64,000 nucleotides of DNA. It comes from Salirhabdus sp. Marseille-P4669. Its GTDB lineage: Bacteria; Bacillota; Bacilli; Bacillales; Alkalibacillaceae. A program made the translations under genes and the position numbers. Each line of letters starts with the position of its first letter. Position 1 is the stretch's first letter. The DNA is taken from positions 62,001 to 126,000 of the forward strand of contig NZ_OEQK01000004.1 in the NCBI RefSeq assembly GCF_900240405.1, written 5' to 3'. The notes under the pieces are model-generated. The model had not been told where the DNA came from, ran no database searches, and worked only from the letters and a program-made list of their open reading frames with translations. Shown in pieces: positions 63,026 through 64,000 of the stretch.

Positions 63026-64000
63026 ATGTACAAAACGAATGAGTATAGCTAAAGCAATAAATAAAATAGCTACACCGACTAATACAAAATAGAAAGGAAG
63101 AAGAGCGGCGAACAAGCTTCCTACACTTGCCCCAATTAGTAAGGTGAATGAATAAACAGATATAGCTCGTGCTCGTTTGGTGCTAGGCGCATGTTTTCCT
63201 ATCAACAGGATAACCATTGGGATGGTAAGTGATGTAGATGCAATCATGAAAATGGACGCGAATAAAATAGTCCATTCGTTTAGCGAAATCAAAGAAAGTA
63301 AAAATCCGACAGTCATCATAAGCAAGCTGCTTATTAACACGCTTTTTGCTTGGAATTTTTCTACTAAAGCATTTGCGAAAAAGGCAGGGATAATCCCAAT
63401 CAAGCTAATTAACCGAAATGTTTGTAAGGATATTGGAAAATTCAACGTATCTTTTAATAAAAAAAGTTCTAAACTACCATAAAAGGCCATCACGGTAAAC
63501 AATAGGAAAAAGGCGGTAATGTATAATTTTTTTAAAGAAGGATGTCGAATTAATGTTACAATAGTAGTTAACGATTTTTTTGTAGAGTGATTCGTTTTAT
63601 CTTTCATTAAGGTCAAGAATAATAGAGCAAAACTAATGAAATAAAAGGTTGAAAAGGCGTAAAATAAAGTTTGAAGAGAAAAGGAATAAACAAAATATGC
63701 GGATAGGATTTGACCAAATACGCCAGCAAACAAAAATCCCGTATTAATTAATGCAATGGATACGGTTTGAATTTTTCCTTGAAAATATCGGAAAATGTAG
63801 CTAAATGCGGCGGGGGCAAAACTGGCAGCTAGAAATCCTTGAATAGACCGTGCTCCTAAAAAGAGCTTAAACGAATCTACGAACGAAATGGTAAAAGTAA
63901 GGATACTAAGGACAAGCATACCAGTAAGTATAACAGGCCTTTCTCCAAATCGGTCTGCTAAACTACCAAAATAGAGAAGTCCAACGGCATAACAAAATAT
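63011..64000 (-). CDS. MFS transporter (5' end outside window)
   Basis: The minus-strand frame is open to the right edge, giving about 329 residues that lack the N-terminus. The MFS motif A loop (FGSLADRFGERPVILTG) is encoded at about 63930-63985. About ten hydrophobic segments follow, with a central cytoplasmic loop (LMKDKTNHSTKKSL) between the two halves. The layout resembles drug or sugar efflux MFS proteins (YnfM/arabinose-efflux type). The substrate is unknown. Confidence 0.82.
   Translation of the reverse strand: MFCYAVGLLYFGSLADRFGERPVILTGMLVLSILTFTISFVDSFKLFLGARSIQGFLAASFAPAAFSYIFRYFQGKIQTVSIALINTGFLFAGVFGQILSAYFVYSFSLQTLFYAFSTFYFISFALLFLTLMKDKTNHSTKKSLTTIVTLIRHPSLKKLYITAFFLLFTVMAFYGSLELFLLKDTLNFPISLQTFRLISLIGIIPAFFANALVEKFQAKSVLISSLLMMTVGFLLSLISLNEWTILFASIFMIASTSLTIPMVILLIGKHAPSTKRARAISVYSFTLLIGASVGSLFAALLPFYFVLVGVAILFIALAILIRFVHEKTT

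Overview
The window is a low-GC Gram-positive, spore-forming Bacillaceae chromosome. Evidence for this is an alpha/beta-type SASP, YjcZ and YhaL sporulation-type small proteins, AGGAGG ribosome sites, GTG and TTG starts, and gene order that follows the Bacillus subtilis block sspB-yheBA-yhaQPONML-prsA-yhaJ-scoC-yhaH-trpP-hit-ecsABC-yhaA-hmoB-pbpF-hemEHY-yhfHI-lplJ-lcfB and then comK-yhjD-yhjE. The OpuA-type glycine betaine system suggests a salt-exposed relative such as Oceanobacillus, Ornithinibacillus or Virgibacillus. The genus is inference.

Layout. 1-6.6 kb: tail of an MFS exporter, a repeat array, a zinc-phospholipase-like gene, fumC, sspB, and yheB/yheA. 6.7-16.5 kb: ABC exporter YhaQP, DNA-repair pair YhaO/YhaN, a GbsR-type regulator, exoribonuclease YhaM, YhaL, and foldase PrsA. 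16.7-23.2 kb: small membrane proteins, ScoC, and an ECF sigma/anti-sigma pair divergent from a NEW3 protein plus ABC transporter. 23.3-27.1 kb: glycine betaine importer with its own divergent GbsR/OpcR-type regulator. 27.2-32 kb: yhaH, trpP with a TRAP-type leader, hit, an unidentified structured RNA, and ecsABC. 32.2-43.9 kb: yhaA, a ferritin-like protein, liaFSR, a BdbC/thioredoxin pair, hmoB, pbpF, and hemEHY. 44-55.4 kb: yhfH, yhfI, lplJ, lcfB under a FadR operator, a TrpX-type ABC importer, an aldehyde dehydrogenase, a second ECF sigma pair, and a SCO1 protein.

The accessory part is 55.5-61.6 kb. An intact comK is followed by phage lysis genes (holin, M23 endolysin). Next comes about 3 kb of degraded phage-type fragments (ImmA/IrrE C-terminus, excalibur-like tail, possible type I toxin remnant) and a secreted-protein/partner gene pair. 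It ends with a second copy of the comK 3' part. The two comK segments form a 418-bp direct repeat with only two differences, so a roughly 4.5-kb cryptic element lies between them. This looks like a Campbell-type insertion of an element carrying a comK 3' fragment, which leaves comK intact.

Non-coding items that stand out: two related arrays of 51-52-bp tandem units, each beyond the 3' end of a minus-strand gene (about 470-741 and 61155-61531); a roughly 275-nt RNA candidate with duplicated hairpin modules between hit and ecsA; the TRAP site before trpP; the FadR site before lcfB; and a long inverted repeat before opuA. I saw no rRNA, tRNA, CRISPR array or transposase gene.
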